A stretch of DNA of 26,566 nucleotides, from assembly GCA_049999765.1 (NCBI GenBank), contig JBNGIQ010008560.1, positions 1-26,566 of the forward strand. The letters run 5' to 3'. A program made the translations under genes and the position numbers. Below are positions 8,883-18,805 of the stretch, in pieces. Position 1 is the stretch's first letter, and the number at the start of each line of letters is the position of its first letter. The notes below the pieces were generated by a model. That model did no database searches, was not told the origin of the DNA, and saw only the letters and a program-made list of their open reading frames with translations. The stretch comes from Phaeoceros laevis. Its lineage: Eukaryota > Anthocerotophyta > Anthocerotopsida > Notothyladales.

Positions 8883-9654
8883 CTATTCAAATGCCCACTG
8901 ATTCTCCCGCCTCACTTCTTCCTCCTCCTCCGGTGTGAAGTCGTTTTTGATGTTGAACGTCTTGCGAATCTCCTCCGGGGACTTACCCTTGATCATGTCC
9001 GCCACAGTTTGGCATGTCAAATCCAGCAGATTCTTGATGTTGAGGTAGTTCGCCGCCTGCAGTGATACCCCGACAGACGAAGACAAAAAATGCGTAAGTC
9101 CCACGGGCACTAAACCCATGACACAAACACATCGCCGTACAACTTCAATTGCGACCAACGGGACCCTAACAGATTTAGCCTAATTCACCAAACATCTCAC
9201 GAAACCCTGCCTGCCGTACTCTGACATGCAAAGCAAGCCACAACAACAACCGCAGAGGCTTCCACCAGCCACACACCGAAACCCTTTCGGTGGCAAGGGG
9301 CAGAAAAAAAACCATGGACTGCGTCAAGAGCAAACAACCAAGCGAACTTACCAGGATGAGGTCGAAGAGTGTGGCCTGGTCCACCTTCACAAAGTCTTGG
9401 TCCCAGGTCTTGATTTCATCCTCCGCCGTGGCCGGCTTGTCGTCGCTCGACTTCTGAGCTTCCACATGGTACTTGCAATACTCGATAACCTTGGCCAAGA
9501 TCTTGCTGCTCACGTTGGGGAGAGGGATAGGGTTATCCGTCCCGGTGTCCTCAATCATGTTCTTCACGGTCTGGCTCTCGTAGGCCACGGCCTCGTCCAC
9601 CTCAAACATCTCATCATCAGAGCTCTTGAGCTTCACCTTGGTCTCCTTCGACAT
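8883..9654 (-). CDS. SKP1: SKP1-like SCF ubiquitin ligase adaptor
   Basis: Two coding exons, 9654-9352 and 9056-8883, are separated by a 295-base intron (GTAAGT donor, CAG acceptor, phase 0) and encode 158 residues. SKP1 bridges cullin-1 to F-box proteins in SCF E3 ligases in nucleus and cytosol. Exon 1 carries the N-terminal POZ fold ([20 protein letters not shown], then [18 protein letters not shown]). Exon 2 carries the C-terminal dimerisation and F-box-binding part ([20 protein letters not shown], then the characteristic ending NQWAFE). Length matches the family, usually about 160. The ATG at 9652-9654 starts the conserved [13 protein letters not shown]. An upstream in-frame ATG-less extension is not conserved. 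The intron position within the helix after FDLIL is one I recall for plant SKP1/ASK genes. It diverges from the MTG1-like gene about 400 bases upstream. Plants carry many SKP1 copies, so orthology to a given ASK is not implied. Confidence 0.96.
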
Positions 9655-10059
9655 GGTGACTGCCGCTTCTCCCTGCCTTTTAGAAACCCTGACTACGCAA
9701 TTAGCCCTACCACGCACGGCAGCGCACTGCTGCACACACCCCGGCTCCCGAGCGGAGAAGCTCCACTAGCGCCAAACCACAGCGCAGCCGAGGAGGGAAA
9801 AGAGCGAGGGCACTGGAGATCGGCTAAGGCGAGGCTGGACAAGGGAAAGCCGGGAAGCAGGCGCGGAGGAGAGAGAATGGATGGCAGAGAATGACTTTAC
9901 GACCTACATCGTCTTCCCATATAAGCAAATCGTCGGAGTAAATATAGGATTTCAACCGAGATTTCTTTCCTGCGAATTCTTAATTTGTCTTACGACCTAA
10001 CTTCTGGAACCGACCATCTCCCGCCATTTTCAGCATTCTGGATTCGGCCTTCTGTGGGT
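9655..10059. promoter_or_regulatory. Shared divergent promoter region of SKP1 and MTG1-like gene
   Basis: About 405 bases separate the two divergent start codons and must hold both 5' UTRs and promoters. On the SKP1 side there is a telo-box-like aaaccct at about 9686. In the central to right part the word ttacgacct occurs twice (about 9897 and 9989), and AT-rich stretches (catataagc, gtaaatatagg) could serve as TATA-like sites for the plus-strand gene. Transcription starts cannot be set from sequence alone. Confidence 0.5.
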
Positions 10060-11716
10060 ATGGCGTTCAAGGGATTCATGGAGAAGACAGCTGAGATGGC
10101 TATCAACTGGTACCCCGGTCATATGGCATCCGCCAGTCGGGTTATTCGACACCATCTCAAGAATATTGACCTTGTGATTGAAGTGAGGGACGCTAGGGTA
10201 ATTCTGCCTCCTTCCTTGTTCATGACCTGGTCTTCTTTTGGTTGCACTCCCTTGCAATCTGAAAAATGCTTGCAGATCCCCCTTTCCTCGGCAAACAAGG
10301 AGCTCCAAGACATTTTGGCCAGGAAGAAACGGCTTATAGTGCTGAACAAGATGGATCTTGCTAATCCCAACATGATGGTGGTACGTCACTGCAACATAAA
10401 CCATTGGGGTGTAGGATTGCAATGCCTGCTTGCTGTGCATCCCTGAGTTTTGTCAATTTTTCAGAGATGGGGAAAGCACTTCGAAGCATGTGGCTGTCGG
10501 TACGTTTTTGTCAATGCGAACGCATCAAAGTCGGTTCAGAAGGTGGCACTTCTGAATTCGCCCGCGTGTTTTTTTCTTGTGGTTCTTCGAGTTGAGAGAC
10601 ATGGATGCCGTTGGATGCTCTAACCATTGAGTGTTTCCAGATGCTAGACACTGCTAGGGGCTGGCTTCAAGAGAAGCTGGTTAGGGAGCCAACCTTGCTA
10701 TTCATGCTACTCGGCATTCCAAATGTGGGCAAATCAGCTCTTTTGAACAGAATATACCAGCTTACGCGTCCAGACTTTCCAGGTAGGGCCAAGCTGAGCT
10801 CCCTAGTAATGAAGCTGCAGGTCTGCTCCTGGTTTTGCCAAGAACGTCTATGTTGAACCAGTGGGACACGTACAGGTGGTAGCTGCTTACCAAGTGTCAT
10901 CCTCTAGCGCAGGAGCAATTCAAGAGAGCTAAAGTTGGTCCTCTGCCTGGTGTTACGAGGAATATCTCGGGCTTCCAGGTCAGCTATTCTTTGATTGAAC
11001 CCGTCATGCTTTAGGCGAAACTACAAGCTGATTAGCACGGCGTGCTGTATCAGGTGGGAAGGCATCCAAGCATCTACGCTTTGGACACTCCTGGAGTGCT
11101 GGTCCCGAACATTGGTGACATCGAGACAGGGTTGAAGCTTTCTCTAACCGGTATATCCGAAAGCTCTGGCGCAGTTAATACAACTCCGAGAGGTAGTTTA
11201 TCACGGTTGATGATTCTTGTGCTTGCCCAGGTGCTGTAAAGGACTCGGTCGTTGGGGAGCAGCGCATAGCGAAGTATCTACTACGTCTCCTAAACGCTCG
11301 ACATACTTATTCCCACTGGAAGCAGGATGCCAACGATAAACATCCTGTATCTGGGCAAGCAAAGGTAGTGGCTCTGTCGGTCTCGTTGTCAACAGTGGCT
11401 CTGGTGTATCTCAGAAACTGCCGTGACTGATAGGTGCGGCCTGTGTCCCGTGCTGATGAAGGAACCATCTGGGAAGATTCAAGAAGTGCGAAATGCCCTT
11501 TCATCAACCTTTCAGACGTTTGAGGGCAACCCTGAGGACGAGAAGGACATGGAAACGTTAGTGGAGCTGCAGATGAACGCCTTGCTGGCTGTCTACAAAA
11601 TCCCTCCTGCTTCTGGGGATGCAGGGTCGACACGAGTCGCACAACAGCTCCTGCACTTGTTCAGAACAGGGCGTTTGGGTCGTCTTACCCTGGATGTAGT
11701 TCCTGATTCCAAATAA
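10060..11716 (+). CDS. MTG1: MTG1-like circularly permuted GTPase (mitochondrial ribosome assembly)
   Basis: Eight coding exons: 10060-10197, 10276-10380, 10465-10542, 10641-10782, 10908-10978, 11054-11150, 11231-11364 and probably 11462-11716, about 339 residues. The motif order shows a circularly permuted YlqF/MTG1 GTPase: INWYPGHM, EVRDAR/IPLSSAN (DAR motif), G4 as VLNKMDLA, then G1 as GIPNVGKS, a switch-I-like PLPGVTRN, and G3 as DTPG. The C-terminal part (ALSSTFQTFEG, LFRTGRLGRLTLD) matches plant MTG1 proteins. Family members act in late assembly of the large organellar ribosomal subunit. An in-frame ATG at 9985 would add 25 residues. The chosen start lies just before the conserved core, so targeting cannot be judged. 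The last junction is the only weak one: frame and minimum intron size favour 11462, after a poor AAG acceptor. An AATAAA (11715-11720) overlaps the stop. Confidence 0.92.
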
Positions 11717-12530
11717 TAAAAGATGCACCAAGCCGAACGTCTCCAGGACCTGCACGTCTCCGTTGCCCGAGACGACGGTACACACGCACTGTCTACACCC
11801 TGTTCACACTGCGTTAAACCCCCGTCGGGATAAGTGTTACCCCGCGTTGAGAGAGTCATCGAAGAGTCAGTTCAGTAGAACTTTCCTCTTACTGACTCTG
11901 TGTCAAATTCCAATACCGTACCCTAACAGTGCCAGGTGGTGGAATCATATTCGGCAAGCCTCCTCACCCACGCCGTTGCGTCTACACGGAAGGATATATG
12001 TAGCCTTGTCACTCACCCTTCCACCGCGCTTGAGGCTTCTCTTCCCCAGGGTCGGTAAGCCTTCTTCCCGTACGCGTAGTAGAGGTCTTTCATCTTTGCC
12101 TTCCTTCCCTTCGCATCCTCACGAGCGGCAAGAGTTCCAGCTTAGCGTTGGTAAGAGCTTCTGTCCTCAATTGCACCCGTTGCGGGTCGCTGAGTGCGGT
12201 GTTGTGTGGTTGGGGCTTGAGTTGCAGCCCGCAAGCTGGCTGTGGCTGGAATTCACGGTTTCTTTGTGCCGGTGCTTTGAGGCTGAGAAGGCATGGCCGT
12301 TGTCGCGTAGTTGATGATTTTGGATGTTGCCTGCAAGGATTGCGTAGCTGCTGGCACGCCAGATGCTCGCGTCTCTTGGTGCTGGCCGCTGTGGGCGCCA
12401 GGGTTATGGAAATTCCATGGTGTTTGATGAATGAAAGCTCGGATTGAGGCTAAACATGTGTGGCTGGCGCTCCTTGCTGCAGGTTAAGGCGGGAAGACAC
12501 TTGTCGGAGGGATTCTATCAACCGAGGTTC
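11717..12530 (+). promoter_or_regulatory. Promoter and 5' UTR of eIF1, with a 5' UTR intron
   Basis: This stretch separates the MTG1 stop from the eIF1 start codon. A telo-box-like accctaa lies at about 11922, and an ATATAT at about 11993 may be a TATA-like site. A well-formed intron, 12151-12482 (donor GTAAGAG, acceptor ttgctgcag), sits wholly in the leader and ends 48 bases before the ATG. Leader introns are common in plant SUI1 genes. An open frame at 11763-12314 crosses this region but has no family support. Confidence 0.55.
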
Positions 12531-13161
12531 ATGTCAGATCTAGACATCCAGATCCCAGGGGTTTATGGTAGGTGGTTTTGGTTTGGTCCTTTGCCCTTTG
12601 GCGACTTGGGCCAGGGTTTGGTTTGCGCCCTCTTTTGTCGGTGGCGGATGCAGTAGCTGACTCTCTCACTGTCACGGTGCAGATCCGTTCGCAGACGCGA
12701 ATGATAAGGATTCCGGAGCAGGATCCAAGGAGTATGTGCATGTTCGCGTCCAGCAGCGGAATGGTAGAAAGAGTCTGACCACTGTCCAAGGTCTCAAGAA
12801 AGAGTTCAACAAGAGTAAAATCCTGAAGGATTTCAAGAAGGTAATTGTGGGGGATGGTTGGCAAAGATCTGGTGTCGTTTGCGAGGTGAATCACTGACGT
12901 GGTGACACTGCCGGTACAGGAATTCTGCTGCAATGGGACGGTGGTGCAGGATCCCGAGCTGGGTCAGGTGATTCAGCTGCAAGGGGATCAGCGCAAGAAT
13001 GTTTCGCAGTTCCTCGTTCAGGTAAAGGATGGTACACCTGCTGTCTTTAAATAAGAGGTGATACATACTGGACTGGGAGGACAAGTTCTTATGCTTTTGT
13101 CCCTGCGTTTGTTAAGGCTGGAGTTGTGAAGAAGGATCTTATCAAAATTCACGGGTTCTAA
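12531..13161 (+). CDS. SUI1: Translation initiation factor eIF1 (SUI1)
   Basis: Four coding exons, 12531-12567, 12683-12840, 12920-13021 and 13117-13161, join in phase to 113 residues, the usual length for plant eIF1. eIF1 binds the 40S subunit near the P site and enforces AUG selection during scanning in the cytosol. The N-terminus reads MSDLDIQIPG...DPFADAND. The SUI1 fold follows, with the basic loop QQRNGRKSLTTVQGL, then KKEFNKSKILKDFKKEFCCN and VVQDPELGQVIQLQGDQR. The ending, VKKDLIKIHGF, is the conserved SUI1 C-terminus. All three coding introns have good GT-AG ends (79-115 bases). The transcript probably begins near 12.0 kb because of the 5' UTR intron. An AATAAA at 13554-13559 may end it. 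Every conserved block is present, so the gene looks functional. Confidence 0.98.
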
Positions 13162-13967
13162 ACTTACCCGTATGGTGCTCTGCTATCTTGCATCACCGAG
13201 AAGAGAGCTCACCAACTGTCGGAGTGAGCGAAATGCAAGATTTGGTGAATAGAGTGAATATTGAGCTTAACCCGGTGGGAGATGCATAATTGAGGCTTGC
13301 AGATGTAATACCTGCTGGTAGAGGAGTAGGCATCACTGTATATGACAGGTTCTTAGGTTTCTGGATTGATGCGGAGACATATTTGAGCAGCTGGGATTTG
13401 GAAGGGGTGCTTCCGCTTTTAGCTCCTGCCAGGTAGAGGCAGTGAGGCCCTGTGGTGGATTTGTGGTGTTTGGATTTTGCAAGATAGCAGAGTCTATGAT
13501 TAGATCTAGCTGGCTTGACATTACCCGGTGTGACGAAAAACTGTATGGATTGCAATAAAACTCAAGTCTCTGCTCGATTGATAAATCACTCTGCCGATCT
13601 TATAGACAACTGTTCTATCGAAATGCTACTGCGAAGTCCGTTCTAGCGAAATTCACAAGAATTGTAACTGCCGAGTCTGTCCAGTCAACAATCGTAACAG
13701 AAAGTAGATACGGTCGCGTAGGTAGCACGTCTTGCTCATTACTGCCACATGGCAGGCTGTACTAAGTAGCGTGTGAGCGAGACGTCTAGCGGCCTGGTTA
13801 TTTACTCTTGAGCGCGCTTAATGGCGCGCAAGCACGGGACGTCAAGGGAGTCACGGTCGTCCTGGCTGTGGTTGCAGCCTCCGCTCAGAGCATTGAATGA
13901 CCGCGCGCAAATTTTTGTGTCTTAAGGAGCCTAGGATTCTGGAGATGGAACCCATTCACCAGCAAAC
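13162..13967 (+). other. eIF1 3' UTR, then intergenic
   Basis: The first 400 bases probably form the eIF1 3' UTR, with AATAAA at 13554-13559 as candidate polyadenylation signal. From about 13580 to 13967 lies the spacer and probable promoter of the lipid-transfer-like gene. It includes a GC-rich inverted piece (gcgcgcttaatggcgcgc, about 13813-13830). No other gene is seen. Confidence 0.45.
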
Positions 13968-14309
13968 ATGTCTTCCGCCGTTTCCTTCTGGATTTTGCTG
14001 CTCGCTGTTCTCCTCGCGGCTGCGCAATGGCCGAATTTCTCCCTTGCCGCACCCGCCATCCTGTCCAGCGAGCGACAGACCGAAAGCTTCAAAGTGAAGG
14101 TGAAGTGCAACCTGGATGTGGCAGCGTGCCTGCGGGGGAAGAAAAGGTGCTGCAACCAGCTGCAGACTGTTGACGCCAATTGCTTCTGCAGCATTGCGAA
14201 GAAGGTGGCGGTGGCTGTGAACGTGGACGTAGGCGTGGAGGTGTTGAAGAGCGTCTGCCCCGGCCTTGTGGACGTGCATCTTAGGGTGAAATGCCCCGGT
14301 CACAACTGA
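13968..14309 (+). CDS. Secreted eight-cysteine protein, lipid-transfer-like
   Basis: A single-exon gene of 113 residues. Residues 1 to about 28 form a signal peptide (MSSAVSFWILLLAVLLAAAQ, likely cleaved near LAA). The mature part has exactly eight cysteines in the order C-x6-C-x6-CC-x9-C-x-C-x22-C-x11-C. This is the eight-cysteine framework of nonspecific lipid-transfer proteins and the 2S albumin/amylase inhibitor superfamily, a four-disulfide helical bundle that carries lipids outside the cell. The CC and CxC pairs and the x22 spacing fit. The C1-C2 and C2-CC gaps of six are shorter than in the main nsLTP types, where the second gap is usually around 13, so this is a divergent member. There is no GPI-anchor-like tail. 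The gene stands alone between eIF1 and pol lambda, in the same direction as both. Confidence 0.75.
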   Translation: MSSAVSFWILLLAVLLAAAQWPNFSLAAPAILSSERQTESFKVKVKCNLDVAACLRGKKRCCNQLQTVDANCFCSIAKKVAVAVNVDVGVEVLKSVCPGLVDVHLRVKCPGHN

Positions 14310-15104
14310 GAGCTGGTAGGTTGACTGACATGAGTCCGTGTGAAGCTTTCTTGGCGCTTTTTTGAGGTTCGCTTGACCTGTTTGTGCCTGAGCAGACCGT
14401 TTTGGGAGGTGCTTACAAGATGGATGGATGGATGGAGTAGCCAGTGCTGTTGGAAGAATGCGTTGGAACCACTTTTCATGGTGTTGACAGTTTAGAACTT
14501 TAGAAGCAGTTGCGTGCTGTCAGAGAGCATCCTTGAGCACGCCAGTTTGCCCTTTCTGGCGGTAGTTGGAAGGATCCAGTCAGTGGATTCTCTTCGGTAG
14601 AGTACTATTCGCTTAGACGTACTGGAGCGAAGTAGCTCGAACGTCTTCCAAAATGTTTTTGTTGTTTAATGTCTACCACTCAGCTATGTGCGAAAATGTG
14701 GAGGTGCAGAGGAGTTTGGTTGGTTTGTTGCCCTGTCAACCTGCTCGTGGTTGGTAGATCTGTTTGGGATTGTGCATCTCTGCAAATCACATACCAAGCA
14801 CACATCCCAAAGCCTGTAGAATTCCTCTGAATCATGCAGCCGATATATCAATTAAACAGAATTCGGTCACTTGGAGCACTAGATCGGACCCGAAATTTCT
14901 GGCCTCAGTAACGGCAAGCAATGCGAAGATCTGGCCTCGGTATGCGTTTTTAGAGTTGATCGAATGGAACGCATGTGTATTTATGTGAAACGCTGTTTTG
15001 CCCCATTTTTTATTCCACTTTTAGTATCCGTCCAGTCGTTGGAAGTTCACAAGTCATGTGAATCCTGGAGTGTTGGTTACGATGCTCGAACGAAATTGAG
15101 CAGC
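14310..15104 (+). other. Spacer between lipid-transfer-like gene and pol lambda
   Basis: The region holds the 3' UTR of the upstream gene and the promoter of pol lambda. A short (gatg)n microsatellite lies at about 14420-14437. The pol lambda frame is open upstream of its chosen ATG, to at least 14964, but those residues are not conserved. No other gene is seen. Confidence 0.45.
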
Positions 15105-18022
15105 ATGAGCTCCTCGGGAGCGGGTAGGCGTAAGAGGCGCAAATCTACAGGGGACCTAGGAGGAGGAGTGAATACAGTACAGCACGGACGAGCCAAGTCG
15201 GTAACGGTACAGTCACGCGCGGGTGGTCCAAATTTGTCTACAATTCCGAGCTTGGGAGTGCGCAGATCTACAAGCGGTTTCTTGGATGGAGTTTGCGCGT
15301 TTTTTGTTCAAGGCGGTACCAGTGCGAAGCGGTTGCAGGTGAATTGTCTTGGCTCACTTTGAAGAGCACATAGGACAATGATGGATAGTTTGTCCAGTAT
15401 GTTGTGCCTGTGACGTGCTGCAGACGCTACTGGCATGCTTTGAGGCACCTCTGTGGTGGGAGGTATGAACAGCACGTTTTCAGTGCTAATTGGTGTTAAT
15501 GCGTGCAGATATGGAGGGATAAGCTGGTTTCATTTGGAGGATCTGTTGTTGACACACTTGCACAGGAGAGCCTTGAGCTGACTCACGTGTTGGCAACTGA
15601 CCAGTACCTGTTGTCCAAGTTGGTGGCGGCTACAAGTTGGTTGGGCTCAAAAAAGCTGGTATGGCGTGGCTTGAAGCACTGGCCACTGGGTACCCTGCCA
15701 CTGTTACAGTCAGCTGCAAATTGAGTCCTGACCTTTCTCTTGTTACCCTGCAGTGGTTCGTCCAGTACAGGTGGATTGAAGACTGTTTAAAAGATGGAAA
15801 ACTTCTCTCCTGTGAGCCCTATGTGCTTTCAGTTGCAAAGACTACAGTATCATTGGTTGGTCTTGAGTCTGAGGATGGGCAGAGACAACCGGCCATCCCT
15901 CAATTATCTTCGATTCTTGTGGATGCTGTTGCCGAAAACATAGAGGCAAGCGGGCAACCTTCATTGAGTGCAGGTGCCAACGGGGTTGAACCAGCTGCTA
16001 GTAGAGATGGACTGATCTGTGGGCGCGAGGATCTCGTGAAAAGGCCGTTGGACTGTGGACAAACGTGGGATAATGATTTTACAGATGAGGATGATGAGCT
16101 GGATGTCCCTGAGGGGTCTGATACGAGGGAGGGTGGAGTATATGAACCCAATCAGTTGAATGCAGACATCACCAGGATTCTCCGGGAAATGTGGCACATT
16201 TATGAGGACGTCTTTGGGGATGAGTGGCGAGCATTAACATACAAGAAGGTACCCAGATCCACTTTTTATTCCTTCTGAATTGGACTGTGGTAAGCATTTT
16301 ATGGCAGAAGGCATGAACTTCTCGGACTGATGCTTTCTGGGGATATGTCAGGCTGGGAATAGACTTGCAAGGCTCCCTTACAGGCTCACCAACGTCCAGC
16401 AGCTTAAGAGTGTGAAGGGGTTAGGGAAGTCAGTTTCTGCTAAAGTCAAGGAAATCATAACCACGGGTCGCCTGGAGAAGCTGGAAAACTTTCTGGCTAA
16501 TGAGCAGGTCTGGCTTGCACCAATGACTGGTTGTTCACAAGTTACTTGAAGTAGGGAACCTTTGCTCTGTACTTGAAGTAGGGAACCTTTGCATTGACAC
16601 TTTTCAAGCTTTTGTATACAGGTGCAGACAATACGCCTCTTCAGTTCTGTGTGGGGGATAGGCCCCAAGCTTGCTCGGCGCCTCTACCAGGCAGGGTGCA
16701 GGACATTGCAGGATGTTGAAAGAGATCCATCCCTGACGCAGATGTCCAAGATAGGGTTGAAGTATTATGACGACCTAATGTTGCGTATTCCTCGGGATGA
16801 AGTGGCTGAAGCAGAGAAACTTGTTGTGATGGTAGCTGAAGACTTATGTGCAGGAGTAAGGGAATCCCAACTGTTAAGCGATAAACTTCATTGTCGGATT
16901 GTGCAAGTTATTCATTGGATTGCGCTAAATTTCATAGTTTTCTTTTCCCAGGTGTTTGCACGCGTCACAGGATCATACCGTCGGGGTCAGCCAACGTGTG
17001 GTGACATTGATGTGCTTATTACACATCCAGATGGACAGAGGTACGTGATCTTTACTGTTCAATGACAGATCTCGAATGGTCCAGCCATCAACTTATCACC
17101 TGGATGTTTCCCTGTATTTGGGATTCCTTTGTCTGTTCCGCACAACTTGCTCGTCTTCAGTTAAATGCTCACACGTATTCATTATCAACTGGTGGTTACT
17201 GATTCAGTCAAGAGGGGCTGCTGGCAAAGCTGGTGGACAAGCTAACGACCGTTGGTTTTCTTACAGCTGGGTTGAGTTTCCATGATCACAGCACAGAGGT
17301 AGGAAGTCAAACCCCTCTATTTTCTGTGAGGTAGGCTTCTGGGGTTAGTGCAGACTGACTTAGGTCATTCACTGCAGTAGGGCACACAGCATCAAGCTGA
17401 CAGCTTCATGGGTATCTGCAAACTTGCACAACATCCTCATCATCGACGCATTGACATGAAGGTAAGACTGTCAGTTCTATCCTGCATTGTTGTGAAACTT
17501 ACATAGTGTCAAAGATCGTTGCTTTCACTTCAGAGATCATTCATCGCTGCAAGTGGCACCCGTGATATATCTGTTCTTGTGTTGGCTAAATGCAGGCATA
17601 TCCAAAAAGCATGTACGCATTTGCATTGCTGTACTTCACTGGCAATGACGTCCTCAACCGCAGGTATACTTCTTGGGCAAGAGACAGTTGAATTCGTCAG
17701 TTTGCAAGGAAAAAACTGTGCGGCATGATTTTGTTTGTTTGATATCAAGGCTAAGATACACAGCGCGATTAAAGGGGTATAAGCTGAATGACTGTGGCTT
17801 GTTTTTACGACCGTCGAAGCAAAAGGCAGTAAGTTATCAGCTTCCCAACCACAGGCGTTTCTTTGGTCAGTTAGTTTGAAGATCTGTACTTACCACCGGT
17901 CTCACGAATTTTGGGGGCTGCAGGGGGCATCAACTAACATCACCATTCCCTGTGAGACGGAAAATGATATATTTGAGAAGCTGGGGTTCACGTATCCTGA
18001 GCCACACGAGCGGAATTGGTGA
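15105..18022 (+). CDS. POLL: DNA polymerase lambda (family X, with BRCT domain)
   Basis: Eleven coding exons: 15105-15338, 15509-15658, 15754-16248, 16352-16507, 16622-16855, 16952-17040, 17208-17298, 17381-17461, 17596-17663, 17750-17828 and 17924-18022. They join to 591 residues with all phases consistent. Pol lambda fills gaps in base excision and end-joining repair in the nucleus and is the family X polymerase of plants. A basic start (GRRKRRKSTGDL) may be a nuclear signal. A BRCT domain (about 60-160) contains LTHVLAT and WFVQYRWIEDC, followed by an acidic linker. The 8-kDa domain and helix-hairpin-helix (GIGPKLARRLYQAG) come next. The catalytic palm has GSYRRGQPTCGDIDVLIT with Asp441 and Asp443, and Asp508 in RRIDMK. 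YFTG (523-526) precedes the nucleotide pocket. The end, EPHERNW, matches the family. Start choice is uncertain because the frame is open upstream. The catalytic triad is intact. Confidence 0.96.
16544..16592 (+). repeat. 22-base direct duplication inside pol lambda intron 4
   Basis: The sequence acttgaagtagggaaccttt plus gc is repeated exactly at 16544-16565 and 16571-16592, with a 5-base spacer. It lies within intron 16508-16621, close to its acceptor. Confidence 0.95.
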
Positions 18023-18442
18023 ATGTCAATTATGCTATATGCAAGCCGCGGATTTGGCTAAGATGACTCCTGCAGTGCATCAAGGTATGGTGATTCGGTT
18101 TTTGAAGCGACGCGCACTCAGCTCAATGTCGCATTTTCGAAAGACCTGACGGGGTGTTCAATTCCCATGTGGAGTTGGCTAAACACCTTAATCATCCTAC
18201 TACTACTACTACCTGTCTAACAGATGTCTTCGCGGTACAGATGAGCGAACCAAGGCATCAAGCATTAGAAAAGCAGATAGAGGGGAGGTAGCTAATTGTC
18301 ATTCAGACAGGTTCGAGAGACATGAATGAAGTTCAATGAACTGACTTCGTCCCGCCTGGCACAAAAATAAGACTATCAAGACTATCGAGTTGCTTTTCTG
18401 GTTACAGCAATTGCATGTTCAACTCGGTTCCCAACCTCCGGA
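18023..18442. other. Pol lambda 3' UTR and spacer, no gene recognised
   Basis: This follows the pol lambda stop codon. It contains a short (cta)n run near 18200. No open frame with family support and no clear polyadenylation signal were found. Confidence 0.4.
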
Positions 18443-18502
18443 AGCATCAGCACGTACATATTCAAGAGACTCTAGTCTGATAGGTTGTCTATCTAGAATG
18501 CC
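18443..18502 (-). pseudogene. Relic of a PPR gene, 60 bases
   Basis: Read on the minus strand, this stretch gives ILDRQPIRLESLE...RADA. That matches the third acidic insert of the large PPR gene downstream (VVDGQLIRPKSLECGKAVHADA) at D, Q, I, R, S, L, E and ADA, with three codons missing. At DNA level the shared block ttcaagagact...gtctgata...gttgtc is obvious. It lies about 2.2 kb from that block in the intact gene, in the same orientation. The flanks do not continue the similarity in a readable frame. It is a decayed fragment of a PPR paralogue, not a gene. Confidence 0.65.
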
Positions 18503-18661
18503 ACCTGTCGTACTACTAAAAAGCTCGCTCTTGATCATTTACGTGCTGGAAGCATCCCAGTCCCGGCGTCGAGATAACGCGCCACACTCTGCCAGGTTCA
18601 AGTTCCACTCTATGCCCTAGCACCACTCAAATGCCACTAGTAGAGATTTACAACGACAACC

Positions 18662-18805
18662 GTTGGACCATCATCGATCAAAACTTGGTGAAATGTCCGT
18701 ACGATGCAAAAATGAACTGCACGGTAGTAGATTGCAAATTCTGAATCTGCTCATGTTTGCATTGTATGGACATGTCCCCAAATTCTGAACGGACAATGAT
18801 CCAAC
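18662..18805. repeat. Imperfect 144-base hairpin (MITE-like or pre-miRNA-like)
   Basis: The left arm from 18662 (gttggaccatcatcgatcaa onward) and the reverse complement of the right arm ending at 18805 (gttggatcattgtccgttca onward) pair over roughly 55 bases, with scattered mismatches. The best block is atgtcc-tac-atgcaaa-atga. The loop is about 35 bases. The arms start and end as gttgga/tccaac. No clear target duplication flanks it. Confidence 0.65.

Noticed and set aside
9226-9894. Long open frame on the plus strand across SKP1 exon 1
   Set aside because: It is antisense to a clear SKP1 exon and its promoter. The translation has no family signal.
11763-12314. Open frame of 184 codons before eIF1
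   Set aside because: It crosses the eIF1 leader and its 5' UTR intron. Composition is Ser/Pro/Arg-rich and unlike any family.
15637-15753. Reading on through pol lambda intron 2 in the alternative frame
   Set aside because: Splicing at GTATGG (15659) to the acceptor before TGG (15754) keeps phase 0 and gives a continuous BRCT domain, so the extra peptide is intronic.
18541-18620. Possible tRNA B-box (ggttcaagttcc)
   Set aside because: No matching A-box at the right distance and no cloverleaf arms.
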